Shown: in pieces, positions 1-7,486 of the stretch | Numbering within the stretch: the stretch's first letter is position 1 | Layout: the number at the start of each line of letters is the position of its first letter | NCBI GenBank assembly: GCA_002293605.1 | Contig: DBDO01000041.1 | Coordinates: 1-32,499 of the forward strand | DNA length: 32,499 bases | Source: Desulfovibrionaceae bacterium UBA930 | GTDB taxonomy: Bacteria > Desulfobacterota > Desulfovibrionia > Desulfovibrionales > Desulfovibrionaceae | Direction of reading: 5' to 3' | Translations under genes and position numbers: made by a program | Notes under the pieces: generated by a model | Database searches by the model: none | The model's input: the letters and a program-made list of their open reading frames with translations, nothing else | Told to the model about the DNA's origin: nothing

Positions 1-252
1 CAGCAGGGCTCCTGCGACTGTGCCGCGCGCGGCTTTGCTGGTCAGCAAAAGCCCTGCAAGGCCGCCCAGGGCCGCCGGGCCGAACATGTTGGAAAGATTG
101 GCAAGCGGGTTGCTTTCACTGCCGCTGCTGGCGCTGCCGTTCTTACCGCCGAAAATGCCGGAAAGATTGGAAAGCAGGTCGCCCTTTTTCTCGCCGTTCA
201 GGCCGGAAAGGCCCTGTTCAACGATATTTTGCAAGTTGTTTAAAAGGCTCAT
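1..252 (-). CDS. DUF533 (TerB-like) family protein, N-terminal part; runs off the window
   Basis: The reverse strand from 252 reads open to the window edge, giving 84 residues that begin MSLLNNLQNIVEQGLSG. A Gly/Ser/Asn-rich segment (about residues 29-56) is followed by a short hydrophobic glycine-rich stretch (PAALGGLAGLLLTSKAARG). This resembles the N-terminus of DUF533 proteins (YebE-like, TerB superfamily), which often carry a short membrane-associated helix before a helical C-terminal domain. The C-terminal part lies outside the window. The ATG has a good ribosome site (AAGGAG, about 8 nt upstream). It starts 46 bp after the nifS stop, so it is probably the third gene of the nifU-nifS transcript. 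Its biochemical role is unknown. Confidence 0.72.
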   Translation of the reverse strand, partial: MSLLNNLQNIVEQGLSGLNGEKKGDLLSNLSGIFGGKNGSASSGSESNPLANLSNMFGPAALGGLAGLLLTSKAARGTVAGALL

Positions 253-298
253 GTGTTGTTCTCCTTACGATACGATACTGGTGCCGTTCAAGCGTGGA

Positions 299-1519
299 TC
301 ATCCGTTCGAGCAGGAGCAGGAACAGGCCGCGCAATCCCCCGGCGCGGCGTCGTCCGGAAGGTTTCTATAGGGGGAGATTGCTCGTAGACGATCGATGAC
401 TTTGGGCAGGCTTTCGGCCACAAAGTCGATTTCCTGTCGCGTGGTATAGCGGGACAGAGAAAATCTGATGGAGCCGTGGGCGTAGGTAAAGGGCACGCCC
501 ATGGCCCGAAGCACATGGGAGGGCTCAAGACTGCCTGAGGTGCAGGCGGAGCCGGAACTGGCGCAGATGCCAAGCTGGTCCAGCATGAGCAAAATGGCTT
601 CGCCTTCCACATATTTGAAGGAAATGTTCAGGGTGTTGGGCAGACGATTTTCCGGGTCGCCGTTGACCACGCTTTCCGGAATGGCTGCAAGCAGGCGCTT
701 TTGCAGTTCATCACGCAAGGCCCGGACCGTGGTGTTTTCATCCTCAATATGCTGGGCCGCGAGTGCGCAGGCCGCGCCAAGGGCCACCACGTTGGGCACG
801 GCTTCAGTGCCTGCGCGGCGGCCGCGCTCCTGATGCCCGCCGCGCAAAAAGGGCCTAAAAGGCGCTCCCCGGCGTACGTACAGTGCGCCTATGCCTTTTG
901 GGGCGTGCAGCTTGTGCCCGGAAAGGGCGAGATAGTCTATGGGCAGGGCGGCCATATTGAGCGCTATTTTCCCGACCGCCTGCACCGCGTCCACATGAAA
1001 GGGAACGCCATGTTCCCGGCACAGGGCACCGACCTGCTCTACAGGATGGATGTTGCCGGTCTCGTTATTGGCGTACATCATGGAGACAAGCGCTGTTTCT
1101 TTGTTCAGGGCTCTCTGGAACTCATCCAGGCTGATGCGCCCCTTGTTGTCCACGCCAAGAAAGGTGACGGTGTAGCCCTGTTTTTCCAGATATTGCCCGA
1201 GCGAGAGCACGGCAGGGTGTTCCACCCTGGTGGTGATGAAGTGTTTTTTCTCCGGCCTTGCGCGCAGGGCGGAATAGACGGCTGTTGCATCACTTTCGGT
1301 TCCGCAGGAGGTGAAAACGATCTCCTCGGGCTGCGCGCCGAGCAGGGCCGCGACCTGGGAGCGGGCCTTGTTCAGGGCCTCCTGGGCCGTGCCGGCAAAG
1401 CGGTACATGCTGGAAGGGTTGCCATACTGATCCTTGAGAAAGGGGAGCATGGCCTCCAGCACCTCAGGGGCAAGGCCGGTGGTGGCGTTGTTGTCGAGAT
1501 AAACGAGGGCCTTGCTCAT
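299..1519 (-). CDS. nifS: Cysteine desulfurase NifS
   Basis: This is a class V PLP aminotransferase that removes sulfur from L-cysteine as an enzyme-bound persulfide and hands it to the NifU scaffold. At 406 residues it has the usual NifS length. Visible motifs are the N-terminal YLDNNATT, the PLP-stacking His101 (VEHPAVL), the Schiff-base Lys203 in SGHKLHAPKG, and catalytic Cys326 in SSGSACTSGS, the NifS/IscS-type loop. The C-terminus ends in an unusual cluster (Cys396, Cys399, Cys401, Cys403) not needed for desulfurase activity in the family. The gene overlaps nifU by 4 bp, so the two are translationally coupled. With no nitrogenase genes here and NifU/NifS being common general Fe-S machinery in anaerobes, a housekeeping role is inferred. 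Confidence 0.96.
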   Translation of the reverse strand: MSKALVYLDNNATTGLAPEVLEAMLPFLKDQYGNPSSMYRFAGTAQEALNKARSQVAALLGAQPEEIVFTSCGTESDATAVYSALRARPEKKHFITTRVEHPAVLSLGQYLEKQGYTVTFLGVDNKGRISLDEFQRALNKETALVSMMYANNETGNIHPVEQVGALCREHGVPFHVDAVQAVGKIALNMAALPIDYLALSGHKLHAPKGIGALYVRRGAPFRPFLRGGHQERGRRAGTEAVPNVVALGAACALAAQHIEDENTTVRALRDELQKRLLAAIPESVVNGDPENRLPNTLNISFKYVEGEAILLMLDQLGICASSGSACTSGSLEPSHVLRAMGVPFTYAHGSIRFSLSRYTTRQEIDFVAESLPKVIDRLRAISPYRNLPDDAAPGDCAACSCSCSNG

Positions 1520-2403
1520 GACGCAGCCTCCCTAACCATAATGCCGGGCTCAACCTGCTCCTGAAGCGTTTGCTGCACAAAGCCCTCAAGGGTCAGGCGG
1601 CTGGAAGGGCAACTGCCGCACATGCCCTTCAGGGCCACGGAAACGGTCTTGCCGTCAATATCCAGCAATTCTATGTCGCCGCCATCCTGTTGCAGCCGGG
1701 GGCGGATAAGTTCATCCAGAACGGTCATCACGCGCTGCATGCGCTGAATGTTCGAGAGCGGAGCAGCAGGCGGCGTTTTGGGCGCGCGCAGATCCCTCAT
1801 GCCGGGGGGGAGGGGACTACCCCCCGCACCGTTCATGGCCTTGTCAGCAAGCGTGTCTTCCAAAATATGCTTGATTTCTTCAAGGCAGTCGCCGCAACCT
1901 CCGCCAGCCTTGGTGTAGTTGGTGACCTCCTCGACCGTGCTCAGATTATTTTCCCTGATGGCCTTGATAATCTGCTCTTCGGTCACACCAAAGCATTTGC
2001 AGACGAGCCGTCCCTCATGGCTGTGCGGCCTTGGCGGTTCGCCCCGGTAGGAGCGTATGGCCGCTTCCAGCGCCTCCTGTCCCATGACGGAACAGTGCAT
2101 TTTTTCTTTGGGCAAGCCGCCGAGGAATTCGGCGATATCCCGATTGGTGAGGGCCAGGGCCTCTTCAAGGCTTTTGCCCTTGATCATTTCGGTCAGAGCA
2201 GAGCTTGAGGCGATGGCGCTGGCGCAGCCAAAGGTTTGAAACGAGGCGTCAACGATCCGCCCGTCCTGGATTTTCAGAAAAAGCTTCAGGGCATCGCCGC
2301 AGGCAAGGCTGCCTACTTCGCCCACAGCATCGGCGTCTTTCATTTCACCTGCGTTGCGCGGATTTAAAAAGTGCTCGCGCACCGCATCAGTATATTCCCA
2401 CAT
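1516..2403 (-). CDS. nifU: Fe-S cluster assembly scaffold NifU (three-domain)
   Basis: This is a full-length modular NifU of 295 residues. The N-terminal IscU-like scaffold domain has Cys35 (ACGD), Cys60 and Cys104. The central BFD-like [2Fe-2S] domain has Cys135, Cys137, Cys170 and Cys173 (VCKC, GGCGDC). A Pro/Gly-rich linker (about 190-215) leads to the C-terminal Nfu domain with the CGSC motif (Cys262, Cys265). All nine expected cysteines are present, as in Azotobacter NifU. It builds transient Fe-S clusters with sulfur from NifS, encoded immediately downstream with a 4-bp overlap. A GGAGG ribosome site lies 7 nt before the ATG. Expression is probably driven by the promoter at 2456-2484. 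Confidence 0.96.
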   Translation of the reverse strand: MWEYTDAVREHFLNPRNAGEMKDADAVGEVGSLACGDALKLFLKIQDGRIVDASFQTFGCASAIASSSALTEMIKGKSLEEALALTNRDIAEFLGGLPKEKMHCSVMGQEALEAAIRSYRGEPPRPHSHEGRLVCKCFGVTEEQIIKAIRENNLSTVEEVTNYTKAGGGCGDCLEEIKHILEDTLADKAMNGAGGSPLPPGMRDLRAPKTPPAAPLSNIQRMQRVMTVLDELIRPRLQQDGGDIELLDIDGKTVSVALKGMCGSCPSSRLTLEGFVQQTLQEQVEPGIMVREAAS

Positions 2404-2455
2404 GTATGGCCTCCGGAAAGAAGAGCCGGAAAAGTCCGGCGAAAAACGGGCTCAT

Positions 2456-2484
2456 AATATATACCTGCCACAGGCGCTTTGCAA
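2456..2484 (-). promoter_or_regulatory. Sigma-70-like promoter for nifU-nifS
   Basis: On the minus strand TTGCAA (2479-2484) and TATATT (2456-2461) are separated by exactly 17 bp and point at nifU, with a leader of roughly 45 nt. No IscR-type operator was confidently recognised. Confidence 0.6.
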
Positions 2485-2521
2485 TGTCTATAGCGCGGTG
2501 TACAAATTTGACCAGGGACGA

Positions 2522-2550
2522 TTGCGGGCCGGGGGATATTGGGCTAGTAT
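2522..2550 (+). promoter_or_regulatory. Candidate sigma-70 promoter for the ddh operon
   Basis: TTGCGG (2522-2527), a 17-bp spacer and TAGTAT (2545-2550) point toward ddh, whose start is at 2628. This promoter is divergent from the nifU promoter, so the 224-bp gap serves both directions. Confidence 0.4.
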
Positions 2551-2627
2551 GAAAGCCTGCATAGAAGTCATTATGCCTCGGCCAGGGGCCGAAGCATGAG
2601 ATATGTACGTATTATCAAGGAGAACTC

Positions 2628-3551
2628 ATGACCATGATTTCCGTTGTAGTGCACGGCCTTGGCAATATCGGTCGCCATGCGATAGCGGCCCTGGAAAAAG
2701 CGCCCGATATGCGCTGTCTTGGCATTATTCGCAGACCCGCTTCTTTGGGAACGCAGGCTCAGGATTTACGCGGCCTTCCCGACTTTGCCGATCTTGAGGC
2801 CCTGATCAAGGCCAAGGGCAGGCCGGATGCGGCCATTGTGTGCGGGCCTTCCCGTCAGGCCCCGGACGATGCGGCCCGCTATCTGGCTGCCGGGCTGCAC
2901 AGCATTGACAGTTTCGATATTCATGCCGAGGTGCCAGCTGTGGTGCGCAGGCTGGATGAGGCGGCCAAAAAGGCAGGCCGCGTGGCCGTTACCGCCGCAG
3001 GCTGGGACCCCGGCACTGATTCGGCCTTGCGCGCCCTGTTCGAGGCCATGACGCCCGCAGGAACCACCTTTACCAACTTCGGCCGGGGGCGCTCCATGGG
3101 GCATTCGGTCGCGGCCCGTTCCATACAAGGCGTGGCGGACGCCACGTCCATCACCATTCCCATTGGCGGGGGGCGCCACTCCCGTCTGGTCTATGTCCTG
3201 CCGGAAAAGGGCGCTTCGCCGGAGGATATCAAAGCCAGGCTGGCTGCGGACGAGTATTTCAGCCATGACCCGCTGGATGTTCGCTTTGTCGCTGACCAGG
3301 CCGAGCTTGACGCAACAGCCGACAACTCCCACGGCGTGCTCATGGAGCGCATAGGCTCCTCCGGCCTGACCAGCAATCAACGCCTGTGCTTTGACATGCG
3401 CATCGACAACCCTGCCCTGACCGCCCAGGTGCTGGTTTCCTGCACACGGGCCGCAATGCGTCTTACTCCCGGCAGCTACACGCTGATAGACATTCCGCCT
3501 GTGGCGCTTCTGCCCGGAGAACGCATGGATCATGTGGCCCGGCTGGTGTAA
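2628..3551 (+). CDS. ddh: meso-Diaminopimelate D-dehydrogenase
   Basis: This protein (307 residues) matches the diaminopimelate dehydrogenase family. It interconverts L-2-amino-6-oxopimelate (as tetrahydrodipicolinate), ammonia and meso-DAP with NADP(H), a one-step route to the lysine and peptidoglycan precursor. The Rossmann motif GLGNIG is at residues 10-15. The family signatures GWDPGTDS (about 124-131) and GRGRSMGHS follow. The C-terminal block (NPALTAQVLVSCTRAAMR, then GSYTLIDIPPVALLPG) resembles the Symbiobacterium-type enzymes more than the Corynebacterium type. AAGGAG at 2617-2622 is 5 nt before the ATG. A second in-frame ATG is at 2634 but fits the ribosome site less well. The last 20 bp overlap the macrodomain gene. 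Substrate assignment is by family only. Confidence 0.85.
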   Translation: MTMISVVVHGLGNIGRHAIAALEKAPDMRCLGIIRRPASLGTQAQDLRGLPDFADLEALIKAKGRPDAAIVCGPSRQAPDDAARYLAAGLHSIDSFDIHAEVPAVVRRLDEAAKKAGRVAVTAAGWDPGTDSALRALFEAMTPAGTTFTNFGRGRSMGHSVAARSIQGVADATSITIPIGGGRHSRLVYVLPEKGASPEDIKARLAADEYFSHDPLDVRFVADQAELDATADNSHGVLMERIGSSGLTSNQRLCFDMRIDNPALTAQVLVSCTRAAMRLTPGSYTLIDIPPVALLPGERMDHVARLV

Positions 3552-4116
3552 TGCAGCGCACGCGAAAGCGTACGGGCGCATCCGGCTTATAACCGGTGAC
3601 ATTACTGCCCTGAAGGTAGAGGCTATCGTCAACGCCGCCAATGAGTCGCTTCTGGGCGGCGGCGGCGTTGACGGGGCCATTCATCGGGCCGCCGGACCCG
3701 GCCTGCTCGCGGAATGCCGCAGGCTTGGAGGATGCCCGACAGGGCAGGCCAGAACAACGCGCGGCCATGCCCTATCTGCCGCCTGGGTCATTCATACAGT
3801 GGGACCGATCTGGCGGGGCGGCGGCTGCGCAGAAGCGCAGCTTCTGGCGGATGCCTATAGAAATGCTCTGATTGAAGCCCTAAAGGTGGGCGCGGCAAGT
3901 CTGGCCTTTCCGGCCATATCCACAGGCGCATACGGCTATCCCAAAGAAGAGGCGGCGCGTGTGGCTGTTCATACGATCAGGGACTTTCTGGCGGAACACG
4001 ATATGCCGCAACAGCTTGTTCTGGCATGTTTTTCAGAAGAATCGGCCCAGGCGCACGAGCGCGCCCTGCATGAACTGTTACCCGAGTGGAAAAGCTGCGG
4101 AGACGCTAAAGTATGA
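3532..4116 (+). CDS. Macrodomain protein, O-acetyl-ADP-ribose deacetylase (YmdB/MacroD-like)
   Basis: This is a single macrodomain of 194 residues, binding ADP-ribose and its derivatives. MacroD/YmdB-type members hydrolyse O-acetyl-ADP-ribose and remove mono-ADP-ribose from acidic residues. The key motifs are VNAANESLLGGGGVDGAIHR (catalytic Asn/Asp loop) and the phosphate-binding loop ISTGAYGYP. The ATG at 3532 lies inside the end of ddh (20-bp overlap), with GGAGA about 11 nt upstream. No alternative in-frame start was found before the domain, so the overlap appears real. The gene ends in a 4-bp ATGA overlap with csaA. Linkage to ddh and csaA suggests co-translation, but no shared pathway is obvious. 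Confidence 0.9.
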   Translation: MWPGWCNAAHAKAYGRIRLITGDITALKVEAIVNAANESLLGGGGVDGAIHRAAGPGLLAECRRLGGCPTGQARTTRGHALSAAWVIHTVGPIWRGGGCAEAQLLADAYRNALIEALKVGAASLAFPAISTGAYGYPKEEAARVAVHTIRDFLAEHDMPQQLVLACFSEESAQAHERALHELLPEWKSCGDAKV

Positions 4117-4451
4117 AGACGATTTCCTGGAGCGAGTTTGAGGCGGTGGAATTGCGCGTGGGAACCATTATCCGGGTGGAGCTTTTTCCCGAAGCCCGCA
4201 AGGCGGCATATAAAGTATGGGCCAACTTCGGGCCGGAGATCGGCGAGAAAAAAACCAGCGCACAAATTACGAAGCTCTACAGCCCCGAGGAGCTTGAAGG
4301 CAGGCAGATTCTGGGCGTGGTCAATTTTCCGCCCAAACAGGTGGGGCCTTTTCTCTCGGAATTTTTACTCTGCGGTTTTACGGATGCAGAGGGCGCAGTT
4401 GTCATCGCAAGGCCCGAACGCCCGGTGCCGAACGGTGCCAGGTTGATGTAG
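4113..4451 (+). CDS. csaA: CsaA-type tRNA-binding domain protein / export chaperone
   Basis: At 112 residues this is a stand-alone EMAP/Trbp-type OB-fold like CsaA. Bacillus CsaA has chaperone and SecA/preprotein-binding activity, and CsaA also binds tRNA. Diagnostic segments are FEAVELRVGTI near the N-terminus, KTSAQIT in the middle, ILGVVNFPPKQVGPFLSEFL, and the C-terminal ending VPNGARLM. Length and order match the family throughout. It starts in a 4-bp overlap with the macrodomain gene and is the last gene of the ddh group. A convergent gene follows 52 bp later. Confidence 0.92.
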   Translation: MKTISWSEFEAVELRVGTIIRVELFPEARKAAYKVWANFGPEIGEKKTSAQITKLYSPEELEGRQILGVVNFPPKQVGPFLSEFLLCGFTDAEGAVVIARPERPVPNGARLM

Positions 4452-4503
4452 CATTGCCTGATGACTTACGCGGCATTTGATGTAGACAAGGTTTGTATAG
4501 ATC

Positions 4504-5925
4504 TTAGGGGCGTTTTTGGCCGGGCCGCGCCTTTCTCACCGGGGCCTTTTTTTTCTCTGCCGGAGCTTCGGCAGGGGGAGAGGGTATAAATTCGGGCAGG
4601 GCAATCCCGGCCTCTTTGGCCCTGTCTATCACGTTATCTTTGATCCAGTGGTCATCCAGCCATTCCAGCGGGGTTACTTCAAGGCCGGAGAGCAGAATGC
4701 CAAAGTGCAGGTGGTCGCCTCCGGCCATGCCGCTGGTGCCTGTTTTGCCAAGAATGTCTCCCTTGTTCAGTTGCTGTCCGTTTTCAACGCTGATTTCACT
4801 CAGGTGCGAATAGAGGCTTTGCAGACCAAGGCCGTGATCGATGACGACCAGCTTGCCGTAAATGCCGAGCGAACCGGTGAACACAACCGTGCCGCCATTG
4901 GCGGCGGGAACGGGAGCCTGTTTTAGGGAAGCCAGGTCAAAACCGAGGTGGGTTTGTTCATCTATCTTTTGTCCTTCCCAGAGATAGCTTCTGCGGTCGG
5001 CGAAACCGGCCCTGGAGGCTGCCCTGGGCAAACGCAGGAAGGAGCCCTGCCAGAGAACCCGTGGGGCTGTGTTCTTGCCCATTTCCAGCAGGGCAGCGGC
5101 ATTTTCGCGGCGCAGGCGACCGTTGACCGCCAAAAAACGTTCAATGTCGCTCATATCTCCGGGAACCATACTTTCAAATTCCGCAGCCTTTTCATCCAGA
5201 AAGGCCTGGGAAATGGCGATGCTGTCCTGTTTGAACTGCCTGTTCATACGGGTGACCGGCAGATCTATAGTGTTGAGGTTGCCAGCCCGGTCCAGGGCAG
5301 CCAGTTGCGGGTTAAAATCTTTGTTATCCATAAAGTAGGGGAAGGCGAAAAAACACAGGTACTCGCCGTTGTCCTGACGAAAGGCGGGAAAAAACAGCTC
5401 GTTCACCTTTACGCCGGTCTGCCGTACCTCCTTGGAGAGGGAGTAGACCACGCAGGCAGCCCCCCCTTTACGAACGTAAGGGGTTGAGCTTTTTATGGAT
5501 ATGCGCGGAGGGCTCGTATCCAGGCGCAGGGGGAGGATGACGGTATTTTTGTTGCCAAAGCCAAAGCCCCCGAAAGAGCCGTCTGTTGCCGTGATTTCCA
5601 GATCAAAGACATCGTTGTTTTTCAGCCCGGCGTTGGCCAGCGAAAAGGGCACAGTCTGCTCCTGCTTGCCCTCTGAATATGTCTGGAGCGTGATGGGCAC
5701 TTCATTTTCCTGAAAGCGGACCCGTATATCCACGCTTTTGACTGATGAAGCGCTATCGTGGACAGTGACAAAGACGGGCAAGTCGGGAGAAATGCTTTCA
5801 AAGGTATGAGAGAAGGTGATTTGCGGACCTTCCCTATCCTGAAAAAGCAGGAAAAGGCCGCCGAGCAGAAAAAGTGTCAACAGAACTATAAACAACAGGG
5901 AAATTTTTTTTGCGCTTTTGGTCAT
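4504..5925 (-). CDS. Membrane-anchored M23 (LytM-type) peptidase
   Basis: A zinc endopeptidase-like protein of 473 residues, predicted to act on peptidoglycan from the periplasmic face. A single N-terminal membrane segment (about residues 9-29) is followed by roughly 270 residues of beta-rich sequence, with Ig-like features in the first part. The M23 domain spans about 320-430: HLGFD (His327, Asp331), LYSHL (His375) and HLHFG (His406, His408), numbered from the upstream GTG. All metal and catalytic residues are present, so it should be active rather than an EnvC-type degenerate LytM. The tail is Pro/Ala/Lys-rich. I chose ATG at 5923-5925 because GAGGG is 7 nt upstream; a GTG directly before it (5926-5928) is the alternative. 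It is followed on the other strand by csaA. Confidence 0.88.
   Translation of the reverse strand: MTKSAKKISLLFIVLLTLFLLGGLFLLFQDREGPQITFSHTFESISPDLPVFVTVHDSASSVKSVDIRVRFQENEVPITLQTYSEGKQEQTVPFSLANAGLKNNDVFDLEITATDGSFGGFGFGNKNTVILPLRLDTSPPRISIKSSTPYVRKGGAACVVYSLSKEVRQTGVKVNELFFPAFRQDNGEYLCFFAFPYFMDNKDFNPQLAALDRAGNLNTIDLPVTRMNRQFKQDSIAISQAFLDEKAAEFESMVPGDMSDIERFLAVNGRLRRENAAALLEMGKNTAPRVLWQGSFLRLPRAASRAGFADRRSYLWEGQKIDEQTHLGFDLASLKQAPVPAANGGTVVFTGSLGIYGKLVVIDHGLGLQSLYSHLSEISVENGQQLNKGDILGKTGTSGMAGGDHLHFGILLSGLEVTPLEWLDDHWIKDNVIDRAKEAGIALPEFIPSPPAEAPAEKKKAPVRKARPGQKRP
4518..4554 (+). terminator. Candidate rho-independent terminator for the ddh-csaA group
   Basis: GGCCGG (4518-4523) can pair with CCGGGGCC (4539-4546) with a 2-nt bulge, and eight T residues follow (4547-4554). 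It lies inside the 3' coding end of the convergent peptidase gene, so the resemblance may partly reflect that gene's Ala/Pro/Lys-coding tail. Confidence 0.35.
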
Positions 5926-5953
5926 CACATATCCCTCACGATACAGGACGTGT

Positions 5954-6403
5954 TCAGTCCGCGTTGTCGGGTGCCGGTTCCTCCTGAAGTTTTTCCAGAA
6001 AGCTGAGGCAGATTTTTACAAAATCCGATTCCGTCAAAATACCGAGCAAAAGACCACGTTCCAGTATCGGCAAACAGCCTATTTTATGGGTGAGCAGCAA
6101 TTCTCCGGCACGGCTGAGGGGCATCTCCGGCGGGATGGTCAGCGTATCAGTGGACATGACTTCCGATACCGGAATACCGGCCTCGATCTGGTCCTGAACA
6201 TCTTCGTGCACATCGGCAAAATGGGAAACGGTCGCTTTGAGGAGATCGCGCTGCGAAAGCAGGCCGATAAACCTGCCGTGCGGAGAAAGAACCGGCAGAT
6301 GGCGTATGCGCGCCTTTTCCATAATTTCCCGCGCTGTTTTCAAAGAATCCGAGGGTCTTAAGGTAATCAGTTTCTCCGTCATTACATCTCGGACCAAAAG
6401 CAT
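5954..6403 (-). CDS. CBS-domain pair protein
   Basis: This 149-residue protein consists almost wholly of two tandem CBS motifs, a Bateman module that usually senses adenine nucleotides. The first repeat runs from VRDVMTEKLITLRPSDSL to HGRFIGLLSQRDL. The second runs from VSEVMSTDTLTIPPEMPLS to LLGILTESDF. A short acidic tail follows. The start is ATG at 6401-6403, which has GGAGG 5 nt upstream; an in-frame GTG at 6413-6415 overlaps that ribosome site and is rejected. It lies 28 bp upstream of the peptidase gene and is probably co-transcribed with it. No catalytic domain is attached, so the regulated partner is unknown. Confidence 0.9.
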   Translation of the reverse strand: MLLVRDVMTEKLITLRPSDSLKTAREIMEKARIRHLPVLSPHGRFIGLLSQRDLLKATVSHFADVHEDVQDQIEAGIPVSEVMSTDTLTIPPEMPLSRAGELLLTHKIGCLPILERGLLLGILTESDFVKICLSFLEKLQEEPAPDNAD

Positions 6404-6797
6404 GCGCGCCTCCACAAAACCGGGTCTATTACAGGGATGGATTATACAAACAGTAGTTACGGGCCGCGCAAGTCCGGAAAGCCCAGCGCAGACAGGCGTA
6501 CTGCCACGCTGCCTTTTTCGGGAAATACGCTCGAACTTCGATACGGAGCCCTGCCCGCACAGAGAAAAGTCTAGAATAAATCATGACACGCTTTTTTCCG
6601 TTTTTCAAGCGCTAATTCAAAGGGCGGGCAGAAGGGTAAGCATTTGACAGGCATGGCTGTATATGCCAGAACCCGATGTATCGTCATACCGGGTACAATT
6701 GCCGGATGCAAGGAGCAGAAAGAGCGCTTTGCATGTGGAGTCCGAACAAGGGGCGAGGAAGCTTTCGCCACATATATGGCGCAAGAGGCGAAAAGGT
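6404..6797. other. Divergent intergenic region between the CBS gene and pcm
   Basis: This 394-bp gap carries no convincing gene. It holds the CBS-gene promoter (6441-6471), a TTGACA at 6644-6649 pointing toward pcm but without a good -10 at 16-18 bp, and a TACAAT at 6694-6699 without a good -35. The pcm promoter is therefore probably here but unresolved. Confidence 0.5.
6441..6471 (-). promoter_or_regulatory. Candidate promoter for the CBS gene
   Basis: A perfect TATAAT (minus strand, 6441-6446) lies about 38 bp before the CBS start. The best -35 is TTGCGC (6466-6471) with a long 19-bp spacer, so the -10 is convincing and the -35 is weak. Confidence 0.4.
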
Positions 6798-7439
6798 ATG
6801 GGCACCTTCCAGATCAGCCGGAATCGTATGCTTCGCGAGCAGATCGCCAGCCGGGGCATTTGCGATCCGCGCGTGCTTGCGGCAATGCGCAAAGTGCCGC
6901 GTCATCTTTTTGTGGAAGAGGCCCTGTACAGCCAGGCCTATGAAGACTGCCCCCTGCCTATCGGCTATGGGCAGACCATTTCTCAGCCCTATATTGTTGC
7001 CGCGATGTCTCAGCTTCTGGAGGCCCAGCCCGGTATGCGCGTGCTGGAAATTGGAACCGGTTCCGGATATCAGGCGGCAGTGCTTTCCGAAATGGGGCTG
7101 GAGGTCTGCTCTGTGGAGCGTCTGCACGATTTGTATACGCGTACCGGGGCCTTGCTCATGCGCCTTCGCTACAGAAAAATCCGCCTGAAGCTGGCGGACG
7201 GCACCGAAGGTTGGCCCGAGTCCGCGCCCTTTGACAGAATCATTGTCACGGCCGGGGGGCCTTCGCTTCCGCAGCCTTTGGTGGAGCAACTGGCCGACCC
7301 GGGCCTGATGATTATCCCCATTGGCGGTGAAAGGCGCGGGCAGCGCCTGGTGCGCGTGCGCAAGGAAAAAGGCGTGGTGCTTCAGGATACTCTCGAACCT
7401 GTGGCCTTTGTTGATCTGGTAGGCAGCCACGGCTGGTGA
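6798..7439 (+). CDS. pcm: Protein-L-isoaspartate O-methyltransferase
   Basis: This enzyme methylates abnormal L-isoaspartyl residues with S-adenosylmethionine and starts repair of aged proteins in the cytoplasm. The 213 residues match typical Pcm length. Motifs include MLREQI near the N-terminus, the region PLPIGYGQTISQPYIVA, the SAM-binding motif VLEIGTGSGYQAA, FDRIIVTAG and LMIIPIGG. I placed the start at ATG 6798 (MGTFQISRNRM), where family homology begins. Longer in-frame starts add about 45 residues with no family resemblance. GAGG lies 9 nt upstream. Mrp follows 47 bp downstream in the same direction. Confidence 0.93.
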   Translation: MGTFQISRNRMLREQIASRGICDPRVLAAMRKVPRHLFVEEALYSQAYEDCPLPIGYGQTISQPYIVAAMSQLLEAQPGMRVLEIGTGSGYQAAVLSEMGLEVCSVERLHDLYTRTGALLMRLRYRKIRLKLADGTEGWPESAPFDRIIVTAGGPSLPQPLVEQLADPGLMIIPIGGERRGQRLVRVRKEKGVVLQDTLEPVAFVDLVGSHGW

Positions 7440-7486
7440 TGCAAGGCATAATATATTCTTCAAGTAATACTTTAAGGAGAGACTCG

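Noticed and set aside
701..1564. Long open frame opposite nifS (287 codons)
   Set aside because: It is fully antisense to a complete NifS with all catalytic motifs and has a low-complexity, frame-shadow composition.
299..2403. Nitrogen-fixation locus
   Set aside because: NifU and NifS alone do not indicate nitrogenase; no nifHDK or other nif genes are here, and this pair is common general Fe-S machinery in anaerobes.
2766..3680. Long open frame opposite ddh and the macrodomain gene (304 codons)
   Set aside because: It spans two well-supported genes on the other strand and contains no recognisable domain.
6644..6672. TTGACA upstream of pcm as a promoter
   Set aside because: The -35 is perfect but no acceptable -10 lies 16-18 bp downstream (CAGAAC or AGAACC).
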